A stretch of DNA of 50,706 nt from an uncultured Acetatifactor sp. (GTDB lineage: Bacteria; Bacillota; Clostridia; Lachnospirales; Lachnospiraceae). The position numbers and the translations under genes were made by a program. The stretch covers positions 1 to 50,706 of the forward strand of contig CAJUGH010000029.1 in assembly GCA_910586215.1 (NCBI GenBank), in the 5' to 3' direction. The notes below the pieces were generated by a model. It did no database searches. It was given only the letters and a program-made list of their open reading frames with translations, and was not told the DNA's origin. Position 1 is the stretch's first letter. Every line of letters starts with the position of its first letter. Positions 8,809-17,400 of the stretch are shown here, piece after piece.

Positions 8809-8835
8809 CAAAAGTCTACAGAGATCTGACCGAAA
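8809..8835 (+). promoter_or_regulatory. Sigma-D(28)-like promoter, proximal copy
   Basis: CAAA, 15 bases, then GACCGAAA, with the -35 element starting ten bases after the second LytTR half-site. The expected start point is near 8842, shortly before the regulator gene at 8860. The same -10 string is used in the distal copy at 8651. Confidence 0.5.
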
Positions 8836-8859
8836 TAACTAACAGACAAGAGGTAGGAT

Positions 8860-9387
8860 ATGAAGGTTGCAATATGTGATGGGGACAGAGAAAAGTGTGA
8901 GAAGCTGCGCCGCATCATCCAGGGGCAGGAACCGGGATGTGAGGTGAAGTGCTTCTGCGGAGAAGACCAGTGGAAGGAAGCAGGCCGGTATTTTCAGGCC
9001 ATGATGAAAGAGGTCAGGTGTCTCCCGGCGTCTGTACCAGGCGAGGTGGAAGCCTCCCAGGGACGGCTGTACTTCCAGACGAAGAGCAGGAGCTATGACC
9101 TGTGTCCGGAAGAGATCCTGTATATAGAGAGCAGGCGGCGTAAGGTAGAGATCCACACGGCAGGGGAGATCTTCAGCATTTATGCCACCATGAAAGGGAT
9201 GGAGGAACTGCTGGGAGAGGGCTTCTTCAGATGCCACAGGGGTTATCTGGTGAATCTGTCCAGGGTGAAGGGGTATGATGTGGGATGTGTCCGCCTGGAA
9301 AACGGGGAGACAGTGTATCTGGCCAGGGAAAAGTATCCGGATTTTGCCAGGGCCTATGCCAGGTACCTGGATTCCGGGGGGCAGTGA
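8860..9387 (+). CDS. LytTR-domain response regulator with shortened receiver
   Basis: The 175-residue protein starts like a CheY-type receiver (MKVAICDGD, then KCEKLRRII) but only about 60 residues separate this from the LytTR DNA-binding domain, which runs from about 68 to 168 (LYFQTKSRSYDL, ILYIES, CHRGYLVNLSRV, VYLAREKY). A normal receiver is about 115 residues, so the phospho-acceptor strand and the signalling face appear to be missing. The DNA-binding half looks intact. It is the first gene of a three-gene unit with a small FliD-C-like protein and an unknown protein. A LytTR half-site pair upstream suggests that it controls its own operon. Without a full receiver it may be constitutively active or controlled by protein contacts; that is inference. 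The start has AGAGGTAGG upstream. Confidence 0.8.
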   Translation: MKVAICDGDREKCEKLRRIIQGQEPGCEVKCFCGEDQWKEAGRYFQAMMKEVRCLPASVPGEVEASQGRLYFQTKSRSYDLCPEEILYIESRRRKVEIHTAGEIFSIYATMKGMEELLGEGFFRCHRGYLVNLSRVKGYDVGCVRLENGETVYLAREKYPDFARAYARYLDSGGQ

Positions 9388-9435
9388 ACACGGAAAAGTA
9401 TACATATTTTACTGTTTTTATAGGAGGTTTGCAGA

Positions 9436-10134
9436 ATGGGAATTCGAGTTACTACACAGATGCTGGGTTATAGCAGGAGAAGGGCGGGGGTTGGCTCGGG
9501 CGGCAGTCTGGCGAAATACATTAACCAGGGGGGGACGGGGAACCAGTCCTATTACAATGGGCTGGTCAAGAACAGCCTTGCGGGCAATGACAGGCTGTCG
9601 GCCAGCAGATTCAGTGCCTTGCAGAAAAACAGTGCGGCAGACAGATATGAGAAGAGCCGCTATGAGAAGATGGAGAAGGCAGCGGGAAAGCTCACACAGC
9701 AGACGGCTGCCCTGGGGGAAAAGGTAGATGGCAGCGGTGAGGAGATTGACATAGCCACCCAGGCGGCAGGATTCGTGGATGCCTTTAACGAGAACCTAAG
9801 TAATCTGAAGCAGTCAACGGATATTCTGGATAAATATTACCACCAGTCCATGAAGGAGACTGCACTGGGGAATAAAAATGCCCTGGAGGAGATCGGGATC
9901 ACAGTGGCCTCCAACGGGCTTCTGACCCTGGACAAGGAGAAGCTTGCAGGCGCTGATGGGGAAAAGGTGAAGAAGCTGCTTGGCACCCAGGGGGATTTTC
10001 TCAGACGGATCGGCTATGTGTCTTCCAGGATCGCGGACAATGCGGCGGCAAACGTGGAGAGTGCATCCAGCCAGTATAATTCCAGGGGAGATATCATGAA
10101 TTCCTATCTGAGCAGGTTTAACAGGCGGGGATAG
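9436..10134 (+). CDS. Small FliD C-terminal-like protein
   Basis: The 232-residue protein has no signal peptide. The N-terminal 65 residues are rich in glycine, serine and asparagine; a long helical part follows. Residues from about 150 resemble the C-terminal domain of the flagellar cap protein FliD: EEIGITVASNGLLTLD, EKVKKLLGTQGDFLRRI and a helical tail ending in YLSRFNRRG. Full FliD proteins are usually 450 residues or more, so this is a reduced form or a relative that uses only that coiled, secreted type of domain. The start follows TAGGAGGTT at the ideal distance. It sits 48 bases after a LytTR gene, and the unit has sigma-D-like promoters, the class used for late flagellar genes. No other flagellar gene is in the window. 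An export or surface role is inferred, not shown. Confidence 0.5.
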   Translation: MGIRVTTQMLGYSRRRAGVGSGGSLAKYINQGGTGNQSYYNGLVKNSLAGNDRLSASRFSALQKNSAADRYEKSRYEKMEKAAGKLTQQTAALGEKVDGSGEEIDIATQAAGFVDAFNENLSNLKQSTDILDKYYHQSMKETALGNKNALEEIGITVASNGLLTLDKEKLAGADGEKVKKLLGTQGDFLRRIGYVSSRIADNAAANVESASSQYNSRGDIMNSYLSRFNRRG

Positions 10135-10175
10135 TTGACTGATATGCGCCCTAAAGCGCGCACGGGGGTATAGGA

Positions 10176-10973
10176 ATGAGAATCGAAAGGGAAATAGAAC
10201 AGGCCGGACCAGGCCGGGGCAGCAGGAATGTACAGCGCAGGGGAGAAGGTTTCCTGGCGGGCAGGATGCGGGGCCGGGGCGCTGCCAGTGAGGTATATGG
10301 CAGTTTCTCCATGAATGGTATGTTGCAGGCGGGAACCAGCGACTGGATCTTGCAGATGGCAGGGAAAGAAGAGGAATCGCGTAAGAATGCGGGATCTGCC
10401 TGGAGCGTGACGGAGAGTGGGGCGGACAGCGAAGGGGCAGGATCTGTATCTACACAACGACCGGCGGCGGCAGCCATCTATGAAGCAGCCGTGGCAGGCA
10501 GGGAGAATCCCATTGAAAATATGCGAAAGCCTGCCAAGGTTCCTTACGGCCATATGGCTAAGGACGGTGTGATCGAATACAACGGGGTCTGTTTCGTGTG
10601 TGATGAGAAGACCAACAGCATCTGCCTGGGGGATGTGTCTGATCCCAAAAAGACGCTGAATATTCCCCTTGCCGCAGGAGGCCATCTGAAAGTGAACAGG
10701 GACAGTCTTGGACTTCTGTCCAAGGCGATCGGTATGTTCTCCCCGGAGGATGTGAACCGTATCCTGCGGGCCATTGCCCAGGACACGAAGATCCAGTCCA
10801 TGAAGAACGAGATCGAGGACATGGAGAACAGTGTGGGGGAGAACCTGCAGGCTGAGGAGGACGCCGGGGATAAAGGCGATGGGGATCCGGACGCGGATCC
10901 GGCAGAGGATACCCGCACAGACATAGCTGCAATATGGGATAACGATCCCAGCCAAAAAGAAAAAGAAGCGTAA
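10176..10973 (+). CDS. Hypothetical protein with basic N-terminus and acidic C-terminus
   Basis: I do not recognise this 265-residue protein. The first 120 residues are low in hydrophobics and rich in Gly, Arg, Ala and Ser, probably disordered. The middle (about 130-215) looks folded, with GVIEYNGVCFVCDEKTNS followed by IPLAAGGHLKV and a helix including IGMFSPEDVNRILRAIAQD. The C-terminal 45 residues are strongly acidic (EEDAGDKGDGDPDAD) and end with a lysine cluster. There is no signal peptide or membrane span. It lies 41 bases after the FliD-C-like gene and is followed by a terminator, so it is the last gene of the LytTR unit. A partner role for the FliD-like protein, such as chaperone or structural subunit, is possible but only by position. 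Confidence 0.6.
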   Translation: MRIEREIEQAGPGRGSRNVQRRGEGFLAGRMRGRGAASEVYGSFSMNGMLQAGTSDWILQMAGKEEESRKNAGSAWSVTESGADSEGAGSVSTQRPAAAAIYEAAVAGRENPIENMRKPAKVPYGHMAKDGVIEYNGVCFVCDEKTNSICLGDVSDPKKTLNIPLAAGGHLKVNRDSLGLLSKAIGMFSPEDVNRILRAIAQDTKIQSMKNEIEDMENSVGENLQAEEDAGDKGDGDPDADPAEDTRTDIAAIWDNDPSQKEKEA

Positions 10974-10997
10974 ACAAAGATACTGGGAAATAAGAAA

Positions 10998-11034
10998 ACA
11001 GGGCAGAAGGCGCGGCAGGCGCAATCTGCCCTGT
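10998..11034. terminator. Terminator between convergent genes
   Basis: ACAGGGCAGA (10998-11007) pairs perfectly with TCTGCCCTGT (11025-11034), with a GC-rich loop. T-rich sequence follows on the + side and an A-run precedes it, so it could stop transcription from both the LytTR unit and the DUF3892 gene. Confidence 0.7.
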
Positions 11035-11086
11035 TCCATTTCCTTTCAATTTCTGTCCTGGAAGCTGCGTGCCTGTCCGGGACACA

Positions 11087-11392
11087 TTATCCGGAGACGG
11101 AGGGCAGGCTTCCCAGGTTATTGCCCTCGGAATCATCGGGGATGGATTTTAAATATTCCGTATCCTTCCTGTGGGCCACTCCCACTCCTTTAATCTCTCC
11201 ATCCCTGGCCATGCGGACGCCCTCCTCCTTGCTTACGGTAGAACCATCGGAGAGCTGGTAGCCTTCTGTCTTACCACTGTGCTTTACAAGTCCCACGATT
11301 TCCTTTGCATCGGACTTTGGAGCCGGGATTTCATCCAGGGTATTCTTCGCCAGGGCAGAAGAGAATTCGGTATCCTTATTATTCGATGACAT
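11087..11392 (-). CDS. DUF3892 domain protein
   Basis: The 101-residue protein matches the DUF3892 pattern: a short N-terminal segment, EIVGLVKHSG, YQLSDGSTVSKEEGVRMARDGEIKGVGV, and a tail with YLKSIPDDSEGNNLGSLP. The family is small, cytoplasmic and of unknown function, and common in Firmicutes. The frame continues well upstream, but the ATG at 11392 is chosen because AAGGAGG stands seven bases before it. It is convergent with the LytTR unit and divergent from the large glycosidase gene at 11676. (The segments quoted are split at family-conserved blocks.). Confidence 0.82.
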   Translation of the reverse strand: MSSNNKDTEFSSALAKNTLDEIPAPKSDAKEIVGLVKHSGKTEGYQLSDGSTVSKEEGVRMARDGEIKGVGVAHRKDTEYLKSIPDDSEGNNLGSLPSVSG

Positions 11393-11468
11393 GTAGATAA
11401 CCTCCTTGTCAGAAATACAATATTTATGTTGCAATAGATAGGTTTCCCATAAAGAGTGGAAAGGACAC

Positions 11469-11526
11469 TTGATAATGTTGGAAAAAATGTGTCTGGTTTT
11501 GCAGGAGGGCTTTATACAGATATAAG
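11469..11526 (+). promoter_or_regulatory. Weak third candidate for the shared island element plus -10
   Basis: In the 283-bp gap before the GH20/GH67-like gene there is TTGATAATG, then GGAAAAAATG and TGGTTTTGCA. This is a loose match to the 33-bp element found before the esterase and permease operons. A possible -10, TATAAG at 11521-11526, lies 52 bases after its start, compared with 55-56 at the other two. The match is much weaker, so this is a suggestion only. Confidence 0.25.
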
Positions 11527-11675
11527 GGAGTCTGGAATTTGTGCAAGGATATTGAAAAAGAACAATGGTGGATCTGCCATAGGGCATGTATGATGAAAGC
11601 GGATGGAAATCCTGTGCTGTCGGGAGAGTGTTATTACAGCGCACAGGGAATAAAACCAAAGGAGGAAAACTGGCG

Positions 11676-14411
11676 ATGGAAAAGGAAAGAAACTGTAAAG
11701 TGAGGATCATCCGGGAGGCCACAAATAGCAGGCGCATACAGACAGGCCTTGGCCGGATTGAGGAGATGCTCCGGGCGCGAGGGTTCCTGCCAGAGGATAT
11801 GGAGGAGGAAATGTGGGATGATGGCAGGATGCGGGATGGCATCAGCAGCATCTATGTGGGAACCAGGAGAGAAGGAGGACTGATCCGCAGGCTGGAGGAG
11901 GAAAAGCGCCTGCTCTATCACACACAGGCGCCCAGGGGGGAAGGATTCTACCTGTCCTACCTTCCGGGCATCCGTCTGTTTGTGGCAGTAGGAGACACAG
12001 AAACAGGCGCCCTCTACGGTGCGCTGGCACTTGCTGACAGGATATGGCAGGAAAAGTCGGATCTGGTGGCAGACCATGATCTGGCCTGGGGGGAAGAACC
12101 TGTGTTCAGGCTGAGGGGGCCTGCGGTGGGGCTGCAGCTCACCAAGGTGGAACCGCCCAGGCTTACCTATGAATATCCCATTACACCGGCCAGGTTTCCC
12201 TGGTTCTATGACAAGGCGCTGTGGGAGAAGTTTCTGGACCGGCTGCTGGAGGAGCGTTGTAATGTGCTGTACCTTTGGACAGGGCAGCCATTCTCTTCCC
12301 TGGTGGATCTGGAGGAATATCCAGAGGCACTGGAGGTTACGAGGGAGGAATATGGGAAGAACCGGGAGATGTTCGGCTGGCTCACTGAGGCCTGCGACAG
12401 GCGCGGTATCTGGCTGGTGCTGAAATTTTACAGCATCCATATACCCCTGCCGCTGGCCAGGGCCCGCCATGTGGATCTGCTTCAGACAAAGATTACAGAG
12501 TTGAACAGGGATTATACCTACAAGTCCATTGTGAAGTTCATCACGTCCTTCCCCCATATCGGACTGATGGTATGCCTGGGGGAGGCGCTTAGGGGGCTTC
12601 AGAATAAGACAGACTGGTTTGTACGGACCATCCTACCGGCGGTGAAGGAGGGGGTCAGACAGGCTGGGCTGTCTGAACTGCCACCTCTGATCCTGCGGGG
12701 GCATGACTGTGACCCGAATGCTGTCATGGAACAGGCAGTCCCTCTTTATGAAAATCTGTATACCATGTGGAAATACAATGGGGAAGGTCTGACCACCTAT
12801 CTGCCCACTGGGAAATGGCAGGAGATTCACACCCGGCTGTGTTCCCATGGCCAGACGCATATCATGAATGTACATGTGGTAGCCAATCTGGAGCCATTCC
12901 GGTATGGGGCCACAGAGTTTATCCAGAAATGTATGCAGGCGGGAAAGATGAGGCTGGGTTGCAACGGGCTGCATCTGTATCCACTGTTTTTCTGGGACTG
13001 GCCCTATGCCCCGGACAAGGCAGAGAAACGTCTGCTCCAGGTGGAGCGGGACTGGCTCTGGTATAAGGCGTGGTTCCGCTATGCATGGAATCCGGACAGG
13101 GATCCGAATGCGGAGAGGCTGTACTGGCGCCAGGTACTGGAGGAGCATTTCGGCACGGATCCAGGGTCGGCGGATCAGATATATCTGGCAGTGAATGCCC
13201 TGGGGCAATGTGCGCCCAGGATCCTGCGCAGGGTGGGAATCACGGAGGGCAACAGGCAGACCATGAGTCTGGGCATGACTATGAGCCAGTTTACCAATGT
13301 GAAACGATACCGGCCCAACTATGAGCTGTGGCACTCGGTATCCACTCCTGGGGAACAGCCGGATGAGGAGATCAGGAAGGAGCTTGCAGGGGAGATTCCC
13401 TATGGGGAGACTGCCGCGGATATGTCGGAAGAAGTACTTTGTTTCGCACAGCGTGCATGGAAGCTTTTGCAGGCAGCACAGCCAGGCGTGAAACGCAATG
13501 TACAGGAACTGGCCCGTTGGCTCACAGATGCAGAAGCTGTGTGGGAGCTGGCGCAGAGTTATGCCAGGAAGCTGGAGGCCGCTTTCTGGATCCTGCGCTA
13601 CAAGTATACCATGGACGAGAATCTGCGGGGAGATCTGGGACTATTGGAAGCAGCCGTGGCGCCCTGGGAAGAGAGCCTGGCACACTATCGCAGGCTGGCA
13701 GAACTGACAGACCAGACTTATCTGTATGCCTGCAGCATGCAGACCCGCCAGCGGAAAATCCCGTTTACGGATGGCGGGGCATATGGCCATTGGAGACAAT
13801 GCCTGCCGGAGTATGAGAAGGAATATGCCCGCTTCAGGGAACATCTGGAGGAGATGAAGCAAGGGAGCTTCCCGGGAGAGGAGGAACAGGGAAAGGCCGA
13901 GTCTCTTCCCCAGGCCGCTTTTGAACTGGTGGGGGCTGGCTGTGAGACATACATTGTACAGAAGGGCGCCAGTATTTTTACGGATATGGAGGCACCTATT
14001 ACGATGCTGGCAGCGGAGTTAGACGGGCTGACAGGCGTCCGTTTCAGTCTGGGCGAGGCCATGGCGGAGGGAGCAAGGATCTCCTTTACAGTCTCCCAGG
14101 ATGTGAAGCTGCTGGTAGCCTACATGAACGCCGGGGGTGTGGAATGGCTGCAACTGCCGGATCTGGAGACGAATACCCACGCGGATGACAGGGGAGGGCT
14201 GCATGTAGTCTATGCCAATGCCCTTCAGGCAGAAAATTGCCCCAACTGCAATATCCACGCCTATTTTTATGAGAAGGGCACCCATGAAGTTTATATGGGG
14301 ACAGGAGGCTTCGCCATTGTGGGGGTGGTGCCGGGAGATCTGGAATTACAGACCAGAAATGCCGGATTGTCGGGGGAGACGCCAGAGAAACTGGACTGGC
14401 TGTATGAGTAG
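11676..14411 (+). CDS. Large GH20/GH67-like glycoside hydrolase, unassigned family
   Basis: The 911-residue protein has no signal peptide. Residues 1-135 form a beta/alpha domain of the kind that precedes the catalytic barrel in GH20, GH67, GH84 and GH115 enzymes (GEGFYLSYLPGIRLFVAVG, then TGALYGALALADRI). A TIM barrel seems to start near residue 144 with FRLRGPAVGLQ; further strands include NVLYLWTG, GIWLVLKFY, GLMVCLGEAL and PLILRGHDCD. A helical region follows, and a beta-rich domain fills the last 170 residues. I cannot name the catalytic residues with confidence. The start is fixed by AGGAGG upstream. It is followed after 14 bases by a GH2 gene, so the two should act on the same glycan. 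Activities known for the superfamily include hexosaminidase and glucuronidase; this one is not assigned. Confidence 0.65.
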   Translation: MEKERNCKVRIIREATNSRRIQTGLGRIEEMLRARGFLPEDMEEEMWDDGRMRDGISSIYVGTRREGGLIRRLEEEKRLLYHTQAPRGEGFYLSYLPGIRLFVAVGDTETGALYGALALADRIWQEKSDLVADHDLAWGEEPVFRLRGPAVGLQLTKVEPPRLTYEYPITPARFPWFYDKALWEKFLDRLLEERCNVLYLWTGQPFSSLVDLEEYPEALEVTREEYGKNREMFGWLTEACDRRGIWLVLKFYSIHIPLPLARARHVDLLQTKITELNRDYTYKSIVKFITSFPHIGLMVCLGEALRGLQNKTDWFVRTILPAVKEGVRQAGLSELPPLILRGHDCDPNAVMEQAVPLYENLYTMWKYNGEGLTTYLPTGKWQEIHTRLCSHGQTHIMNVHVVANLEPFRYGATEFIQKCMQAGKMRLGCNGLHLYPLFFWDWPYAPDKAEKRLLQVERDWLWYKAWFRYAWNPDRDPNAERLYWRQVLEEHFGTDPGSADQIYLAVNALGQCAPRILRRVGITEGNRQTMSLGMTMSQFTNVKRYRPNYELWHSVSTPGEQPDEEIRKELAGEIPYGETAADMSEEVLCFAQRAWKLLQAAQPGVKRNVQELARWLTDAEAVWELAQSYARKLEAAFWILRYKYTMDENLRGDLGLLEAAVAPWEESLAHYRRLAELTDQTYLYACSMQTRQRKIPFTDGGAYGHWRQCLPEYEKEYARFREHLEEMKQGSFPGEEEQGKAESLPQAAFELVGAGCETYIVQKGASIFTDMEAPITMLAAELDGLTGVRFSLGEAMAEGARISFTVSQDVKLLVAYMNAGGVEWLQLPDLETNTHADDRGGLHVVYANALQAENCPNCNIHAYFYEKGTHEVYMGTGGFAIVGVVPGDLELQTRNAGLSGETPEKLDWLYE

Positions 14412-14425
14412 GGAAAGGGAGAGAC

Positions 14426-17400
14426 ATGGAACAGAAAGACATTTTTCAAGAGATTGCAACGGACAGGATGACACCGGGCGAAAGGCAGGGGGAAGTCAGG
14501 CCCCTGCCCCTGCCGCAGCGGTATCTCCAGGAGAAAGCAGGCAGTTTTCCTGAGAAGGTGTGGTTCGGGAACAGGATACCCTTTCGGGAGCGGCTGGAAG
14601 ATTTCTATGCAAAACTGGAGGAGATGCGCAGGCAGTATGCGCCGTTTATGGAAAACAAGATTCCTTTTGTGGATACCTGCACACAGACGGTAGAATTGGA
14701 GCACTTCCAGTTCCGGTACCAGGAGAAGGGGGAAAGGTTCACCAGGAGGATGCGTCCGGACGCGGGCTGGGAGAAAGTGACGATTCCCGATTACAGGGGG
14801 CCTGCGGGGGAGGCGGGAAAGTGGAAGGGCTATTATCAGACAGAGTTTGCAACCCCGGCGATACCGGAGCACAAACGGCTGATAATCTGGTTCCAGAGCG
14901 TGGATTATATTGCCAGAGTATATGTGAATGGTAATTTTGTGGGAAGCCATGAAGGGTTCTTTGCGTCTTTTTCTTTTGACATTACCAGTTACGTGGAACC
15001 GGTGGGGGAGAAGAATGAGCTGACTGTGGAGGTCTGGAATGACATTCCGGTACTGGGGGTGGGAGACTATCTGGATGGGGATAAGATCTACGGGGCGACC
15101 GGCCCGGGATGGGATGACCCGGACACCGGATGGCACCATTGTCCTGCGGGAGCCGGTATCACTGGCAGGGTGACACTGGAAGTGCGGCCTGTGGTATATG
15201 TGGAGGATATCGTGGTATTTCCGGATATCGACAGGGGGGCAGCCCAGGTGAGAGTAGGGGTTATGAACTACACGGACAATGTGCTCACAGACTATTTTCT
15301 GGAATTCTCCCTGTTGCCCAGAAACTTTACAGGAGATCCGCTGGCGGAATACAGGAGTGAGGTAAAATATATCGGTGCAGGAAAGAACGAGTACCGCTAT
15401 GTGATCCCGCTGGAAGGGTTCAGACTGTGGAGTCCGGAAGAACCCTGGCTGTATGGAGCTGTGGCCAGTCTGCGGGGAGAGACGGGAGTCAGCCGCAAGA
15501 CAGAGACGGTAGGGATCAAGAAGTTTGTCAGCGATGGGCAGAGTATCCCTAAGGGGAAGTTTTACCTGAACAACAGTCCGGTGGTGCTGCGTGGCGCCAA
15601 TGAGATGGGACACCTGCAGCAATGTGTTATGAAAAAAGATTTTGACCAGCTCAGGGATGATATCCTCATTGCGAAGATGTGTCATATGAACTACTACAGG
15701 GTGACACAACGTCCGGTGCAGAGGGAAATCTATGATTACTTTGATATGCTGGGAATGATGCATCAGTGCGACCTGCCTCTGTTCTCCTTCCTGCGCAGGC
15801 CGCAGTTTGCAGAGGCAGTGAAACAATGTATCGAAATGGAACATCTGATCAGGAGTCATGTGTCCTCAGCAATGGTTACTTTTATCAATGAATCCATGTC
15901 GATCCGGAAAAATGACGATCCGGATTCTCCTGGCAGCAGGCGCTCTGTCACGAAGGGACACAGGCATCTGCTGCGGGATGAACTGGAAGCCTTTTTTGTG
16001 GCGGCCAGACAGGCCATATATACGGAGAATCCGGACCGGGTCATCAAAAATGCAGAAGGAGATTATGAGCCGCCTACCATGGAAGGTATGCCGGATTTCC
16101 ATTGCTATACCATGTGGTATTCCAACCATGGACAGCCTCTAGGGAAACTGATGAAAGGATATCTTCCGCCCGTGAAGGAAGGATGGAAGATTGGATGCGG
16201 GGAGTATGGGGCAGAAGGGCTGGACAGCCTGGAAGTCATGAGGGAGTGTTACCCGGAGGCCTGGCTTAAGCCAGATGCAGAGGGGCACTGGTATCCGGAC
16301 CGGATCCCAAAGGCACAGATGCATGGCCTGCACGGGGACTGGTTTGCAGAGCAGGATAACCTAAAGGACTGGATCCGGGAGAGCCAGATCCACCAGGCAC
16401 AGGCTGCCAGACTTATGACAGATGCCTTCCGGAGGAGGGCAGATCTGATCCAGCAGACAGCGATACACCTGCTGATTGATGCATGGCCGGCCGGGTGGAT
16501 GAAGACACTGGTAGATTGCAGGAGAATTCCCAAAAGGGCCTATTTTGCCTATATGGACAGTCTGATCCAGGTGCGGATGAACTTCAACTGTTCCAGGAAA
16601 TACGGCTATGCCGGAGAGGAGATTCCTGTGGAAGTCTGGCTGCTCAACGACAGCGGCTGTGACAGGGAACTGGAAGTGACAGTGACCTGGCAGATGGAGA
16701 TGCCGGGAACGCAGAAACCGGGTGCAGGGATATCCCGGAAAACACCGTCTACAGAGACACCGCAGGAGAACCGGGAGGCTTCAGGGAGACAATGGCAGCA
16801 GGCAGGAGTGGCGGCGCAGGAAGCAGCCGGCATGGAATCCGGGCCGGGCCGGATCTGGCAGGGAAAAGGGAGTGTGAAGGCGGCGGACAGCATATGTATG
16901 GGTGTGTGGAAGCTGAAGCTTCCACAGGTGACAGAGCCCGTGAAGCTGACGGCCATGGGCTCTGTCAGCGAAGGGGGAGCCTCCACTTTCAGGACTGATG
17001 GCAGACTCTATGGGGAGGAGATGCAGATATATGTCTATCCCAGAGTGCAGGAGATGGCCCCTGGCAGAGTGGTACTGCCTGTGCTGACGAAGGAAAATGG
17101 GGAGGAACTGGCAAGGGAGATCACTAGGATCACAGGACAAGGCCGCACAGCAGTGCTCTTACTGGGGGAGGACAGGGAAGCTGTCATTACAGTAGAAGAA
17201 AGGAGTATCGGCCAGAAAAAGTGCCAGGAGGTATTCTTCGCTGCCGCATCCCCGGATTATGAGAAATATCATCTCTCCATGCTGTATAATGAGAGAGAAG
17301 GCTATGTTGACATCCTTGGAAAATATGCAATAGACACGTCTCTTCCAGGCGTACCGAAGGTATATACCTATGCAAGGAACGGTTTCTCTGCACAAGGCGG

